From positions 37,245 through 101,244 of the forward strand of contig BEXV01000347.1 in the NCBI GenBank assembly GCA_003118195.1: 64,000 nucleotides of DNA. Direction: 5' to 3'. Position numbers and translations under genes: made by a program. This document shows, piece by piece, positions 58,960-64,000 of the stretch. This stretch comes from Hemicentrotus pulcherrimus (Eukaryota > Echinodermata > Echinoidea > Camarodonta > Strongylocentrotidae). The notes beneath the pieces are model-generated. The model was given only the letters and a program-made list of their open reading frames with translations, did no database searches and was not told where the DNA came from. Position 1 is the first letter of the stretch; the number at the start of each line of letters is the position of its first letter.

Positions 58960-59386
58960 GGTATGTTTATGCTCAACTTTTTCTGGCCAGAATCAGGCAT
59001 CGTATACATGTACGTGTTTAGTTCAAAACACGGTTAGGTCCTTTCTCACTTTTGTAGAATCACCGAAAAACGGCGATCACGATCGCTGATCGTAAACTCA
59101 GAAAAAGGTGCGTTTACGATTGCCGATTCTGTAAAATCAGCGATTCTGGGTTGGCATAAACGCACAATCATTTGTAAAATGCATCTAAATGGGGTCAACG
59201 CACTGACCTCTAGTGGGTCTACTTGGCATGCGCACTGCAGGTTAGCGAATCATGCTGCAAGGCCACCCAAGGAGAATTGCCTGGAGGAGCCAGAGAAGTG
59301 AGCATAAACAGTACACCGTGGAACTGCGATTACGATGAGCGTTACAAATTGCTCATTCTGCCTTCAAAATTGAGCTTAAACGCACC
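58960..59386. mobile_element. CpG-rich MITE with CTAAG flanks
   Basis: The left end GGTATGTTTATGCTCAA and the inverted right end GGTGCGTTTAAGCTCAA are terminal repeats, flanked by CTAAG on both sides (58955-58959, 59387-59391). The interior is rich in CpG and in nested palindromes around cgatcacgatcgctgatcg. Ends of the type (TA)GGGTGCGTTTA are common among hAT-like MITEs; a 5-bp flank is not the usual 8 bp, so the class is uncertain. Confidence 0.8.
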
Positions 59387-59394
59387 CTAAGTAT

Positions 59395-61795
59395 AAACTC
59401 TGTAGAAAACACGGGAAAACAAGGCATATAATCAAGAACATGATCGTAACTACTTTTATTTAGGAAAATTAACTCAAGGGGAATTTCAATAACCTATTGT
59501 ATGTCCCATATAAATCTTGTTTGGATTATTGCAATGATGTCATTATAACATTTGCGCATGTCAAAAGGTGACATACAAGGATACGGTATTGAAATTGCCT
59601 TAGGTTGATATTGTTTTTAAAGTAGTTTATTTGTGTAAAATACGCAACAATAAATAGATGACTGAATCGGGATCCATATTTCAAGAATGAAAGTGATTTA
59701 TAGTAGAAAACAGTTAAATTCTAATTGCAGTAAAAACAAATTATAAAAAGTTAAATCTCAATAATTTCACTTTGTGTGAATGGTCCAACCAACTAAGTGA
59801 CGAGGTTAATGAACTTTTAAAACAACACAGATTGTTTCATCTATCAGCATAACACAAGTTTTCATATTCTTGGAAAACTGTCTGTTAACAACACATGCAG
59901 GGTCAACTTGTAAAGGTGATTTCAGACACTTCTAAACTCATAACAAATTACAGTGGCAGCCAACTTTAATAGCCAAGTACCGCTTAAATGTACACTTTCT
60001 AAGAAAGAAAAAGTTACAACTTATGCATCTTGTACGTAGGTTGCTGTCATGAGATTCTTCAGCTTCCGTCAATGGCTAGTCTTTTTCATACTTTGACATT
60101 TCAAAATTTGATATTACATGAAAAGAGGAGGAGGAGGAGGTGCAGAATCATCCCTAATAAGTTCATGTTAATGATACATTTTGCAAGCAAAAGGTAAATA
60201 AACTCAGAGTTCCTGACACCCTCTAAAACATCTTCATCCAATCAACGTCTGAGCATCTTTCAAAGAATCGTCAAAATCGGTGAGAGAAGTCTTCCTAAAA
60301 TCTTCATTTAATCAAAACCTTTTCCTATCTCATCCTCAAATCGAGACGATAACAATGACTAAGTGAAAGGATCTCATTATCATCATCTGTCATCGATCGT
60401 CTCTGGTATGATGTTCTGAACATCAATGTCACAACTAATTTCCATATCAGGCTTCAAATCTTGAGACACTTCATTAATTCCCTTTGTTTTCCAGCAAAAT
60501 GACAACCTTATAAGTGAACTCATCAACACTTTTTTTTCTGCCAATCTCTCAACTATACATGATTACTTCTTCCTTCTTTCAAATGGAACCCACTCTGTAT
60601 CTTTCCCTTTATCTACCTGTCTCTATTTCTATTCTTGTTTTAAATTTCAATGAATTAAAACATATGCTATTTTGATTTATTTCTGGCAGATTCTAACTCT
60701 AGCATGATTATCTTTTGCGATTGTTCTCTTTATGTTCATCATTTGTTTAAACATCTCCTAGGGCTTGTTGAATGACATGTTGATCGTCTCTATATCCTCT
60801 ACCCTTATCTAATGAAAGCAATTTGGTCCTGATGATGCAGTATTTCAATGAAAACAATGACCCTAAAGAACACAAGTTAACCTAAAACTGTCAGAATGTA
60901 ATGAATAAAAGATATCAAAATGGAGTTCATTTCAAAATCAAAGGTCATTTACTGTTGGCAACAGTCATTACTCTACGGAGTATCTTTGATGTCTGACTAA
61001 GAAATGATGTAAAGCAAATGCCTTTCTTTCCTTTTATATAGTAAGCATGTCAGTCAGAGGATGACAAAAGCCAGCCCTTAAATCTATTTCACATGTAAGG
61101 GCACAAAAATATTCTGATGTCTATCATTTTCTACTTAATTTCAAGTCTTCACTTGCCCACTTATTTCCAAATATACTCAGTCTAGTACAAATGTTAAACA
61201 TGAAAGTTGTAATACATTTCAGTAATAATTATTGTTTCCCTTTATTCAAACTTGTAAAAGTAAACTGCCATTTTCTTTAAAGGCGCTGGCACAAGGGACA
61301 TTATTACTTGGCTTGGGTAGTGTGAATGTCACAGCCTACTTGATGCTGAGAATATAATAATTCTGAATAAATGAATCACATCAGTTAGGCTAGAATTGTG
61401 AACTTCAAAAAAAAATGCCTACAAGAACATCAGTTGTCAAAGTCATGCTCCATCTCTTTAAACTTGCGTATATATTTATTCAATGAATCAAGAAATAATC
61501 CAAACATAAAACACAAAGTGATCAAATACAAATTGCAGAAATAAACAATAGATTTATTTTGTCTTAAATCCCCGTTTACCATCCAATGTGGAACATATTC
61601 CTGTTGAAAGTTCTGGTTTACAAAACATTTTGCTGATATCATAAGATTATCTGATCAGCGGTGGTCCTTTGAAGTCATGATATCCAACGGCAACTGGCTT
61701 CTACCAACTTCTGTATTTTCAAAATATGCTTCAGACATTCAGAACAATTCTGGAACAAAACATTCCTGGCTTTCTAAACAAGTCAAATCCCCGTC
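59395..61795. other. No gene recognised
   Basis: AT-rich, non-repetitive by eye, without coding signals I can support. Confidence 0.5.
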
Positions 61796-62002
61796 CTGAA
61801 ATATGAAGCATCTGTTTTCAATACAGTAGAAGATGAGTCTCAGCTGGTTCTATTATAGTTTAAAGGTATCGTTTAACTTTTTGTGAACTTCCAGGATTCT
61901 TTTCTACGATCCAAATCTTAAATGATCTTTTACTATCAGGGTGTAGGGCAGCAATTGTATACTTCTTCTACGGTATTCAAAACAGATGCTTCGTATTTCA
62001 GA
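61796..62002. repeat. Inverted-repeat element with 37-bp arms
   Basis: Arms 61796-61832 and 61966-62002 are inverted copies (ctgaaatatgaagcatctgt against ctgaaatacgaagcatctgt, continuing to gtagaag) with few mismatches around a 133-nt centre. Likely a MITE; no clear target duplication. Confidence 0.7.
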
Positions 62003-64000
62003 AGGCATATATGTTATGAAACATTAATGTGTTCGAAGTTTATTGCTCATACACTTTGACGTGAACAAAATAAATCATTCTCTGGCTGTCTTCACTATAA
62101 AATATCACATCATGAAAAAGACTTAGAGTGTACAAATATTTGAGCATTACCATTTTGTTTCTGTATATATGATGAATATCAACTTCAAATTAATGTGCCA
62201 GAAATGCAAATAAAAGACACAGAAACTGAGAGCAAATGGTCATGATTCAGAGAAATAAAGATAAACAGGTGTTAATAACATCCACATAATCAAGAACAAG
62301 GGAATCCAGGTTTACATTTACAAAACTGAAAACACTGCCATATAAGGACTGATCAAACTAATGAACTGGTAACCAAAGCTAATGTTGATATTAGCCATGA
62401 AATATTACTATAAATCATCTCATCGCATTCAATGTCAAATGTCAACGTCCCCCTCTGACTAATCCCACATCCCCATGTAACCAGAGTCAGAGATAATTCT
62501 TCATTTCCAGGTGAAAAGATTGATTTATAATTCACACAACGGGTGGTCAATTAGGAAGATCCTTAAACACAAAAGAACGCTTAACTACAGATCCTCTCGT
62601 TTTCGTTTCGTTTATCACGAACACAGGAAGAGTGCAAAGAACTACAGCACAGAATGTCTGCAGATAGATAGCCACAAGGACGTTCATTAAATCTATTACA
62701 AATTATGAGTTCATGTTAACATGGTTCTCAGCTGACTATAAGCCCAAACAAAAATGCTCAAACATGGAAAACTTAAGATTAATATTAATAGCAATTAATA
62801 ATTGTAATAGTACATGGATTTTTTTTTTTTTTTAAAGTGCATGTCACCAACAGACGCAGTCTCAAAGTACTTTCAAGAAGACAGAAAGAGATAGGAGATG
62901 AGAGAGATAATTTAAATTGAAAGTGGTGTAATTTCAATGTCATATAAGTTAAAAAGTGATCCAGAAGAAACAGATTTCAAGTATTTTTCTTAAGAGATTA
63001 TAAACTACTAATCTGTTTTCTTTCTCAAATACACACCAAATTCCATGAAATTTGACACGACACAGATTTTGTTCGGACTAATTTCTTGACCTCATCAAGT
63101 ATGAACCATACAAAAAAAATGTAGAACTAGTCTTCCTTTTATATTTAGATAATGACAGTGCAATCTTCATCAAAACAAAATCTGGAAGACGTCTTTCAAT
63201 TTTCTCAGAACATGTACTGCAAGTCATTATCAGACTGTTCAAAATAAATTTATACCTTACAGGATTCCCCAGACATCAGGACATCAAGTCATGAAATGTC
63301 ACTAAATATAACATAGATAGGATCCTTAATTTGCACAGGCTTTCAACTGTCTTGAAACTAAGGCCATCTTTTTCTTTTAAACTCTGAACAAATTCAGGCT
63401 CTAGAAGTTGTCATATTTACAGGATATCAATGAAAATAAATTGTACAACAGACATTTCATATGCATCCAGTTTGAGATATCTGAGCTACCAACAGGCTTT
63501 TAATAAATCCAAAAGCATTTTGGATACACAAAGAGACATTGTATAATGTGATATAAAAGAACAAATGATCCCTTTGAAGAAGAGATACACTTTTGATTTA
63601 CTACTGAGTTATGATTCAATAAAATATGGAACTACCTCCACAGGCAAAGCATGGCCAGGACCTGAAAGTGTTTTTTGTTGTTGTCAGAATTCATTCTCTA
63701 CTATCATTCAAATCCCTTGTAACTCAACTGAAGCATACCGTTGCTAGATTCCACACACATCCCGACTATCTCAGCGAAACTTGGCCATGTATTTCACCTC
63801 TGATATTAACACACTTTGCTAATGATCTCCATCAGCGATGGTCGGTCAAGAGAGCCCCCTCCTCCTCTCTCCTCTGGGGGATGATGTAGAATAGAACTCC
63901 TGATCTTCAGTGGAGTGAATCAGGCCAACAATCACTTCCTTTCTGCCTAACAGCTGAGCTGAGCTCTACACAACTTTGACATTGTTCCTAGTATTGACTC
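62003..64000. other. No gene recognised
   Basis: AT-rich sequence with a poly-T run at 62819-62834. Small frames near 62353 and 63626 show no recognisable motif or signal peptide that would fit a collagen first exon. Confidence 0.5.

Noticed and set aside
1..64000. CRISPR arrays, operons, riboswitches or bacterial promoters
   Set aside because: No regularly spaced repeats or compact gene arrangement; the window is clearly eukaryotic.

Overview
The window looks like AT-rich intronic and intergenic DNA of a marine invertebrate deuterostome, most probably a sea urchin. The inference rests on small Gly-X-Y collagen exons in long introns, remnants of CR1/L2-like LINEs, tRNA-derived SINEs and many small inverted-repeat DNA elements. 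No prokaryotic or viral gene organisation is present. It is a draft assembly: N gaps lie at 25068-25415, 37897-37957 and 49160-49223, and single Ns at 6833, 9355, 13279, 14589 and 33057.

The only gene I can support is part of a non-fibrillar collagen alpha chain on the minus strand. Its exons run from 26655 (5' side) to 906 (3' side), and the gene continues past both ends of that interval. I resolve 24 exons with GT-AG borders, counting one copy of a duplicated exon. Joined, they give one split Gly codon plus 557 codons of Gly-X-Y repeat with a few interruptions. Two interruptions in the 279-nt exon carry N-glycosylation sequons, and one of these holds the only cysteine. No signal peptide, N-terminal non-collagenous region or C-terminal domain is in view, so the collagen class is open; type IV-like is my first guess and FACIT-like my second. 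An 8-nt micro-exon (21612-21619) is needed to reconcile the reading phase between the two exons around it.

Region by region: 1-900 holds the decayed end of a LINE reverse transcriptase. From 0.9 to 21.6 kb the collagen exons are spread through introns full of repeats: a LINE 3' end, MITEs with TTAA target sites, a SINE split by a 1.17-kb DNA transposon, and a 764-bp direct duplication carrying one exon. 21.6-26.6 kb is a 5-kb intron with an assembly gap. From 26.7 to 64 kb I see no supportable exon; this is either a very large upstream intron or intergenic DNA. It carries LINE and SINE pieces, several MITE families, a near-perfect 91-bp-arm hairpin with CACTA termini, microsatellites and a 370-bp GGA-rich minisatellite.

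I found no undescribed multi-gene system. The observations most worth a second look are the micro-exon, the exon duplication with an N at its joint (probably unmerged haplotypes), the transposon in the tRNA-like head of a SINE, the TTAA MITE families, the CACTA foldback and a recurrent 60-75-bp hairpin family.
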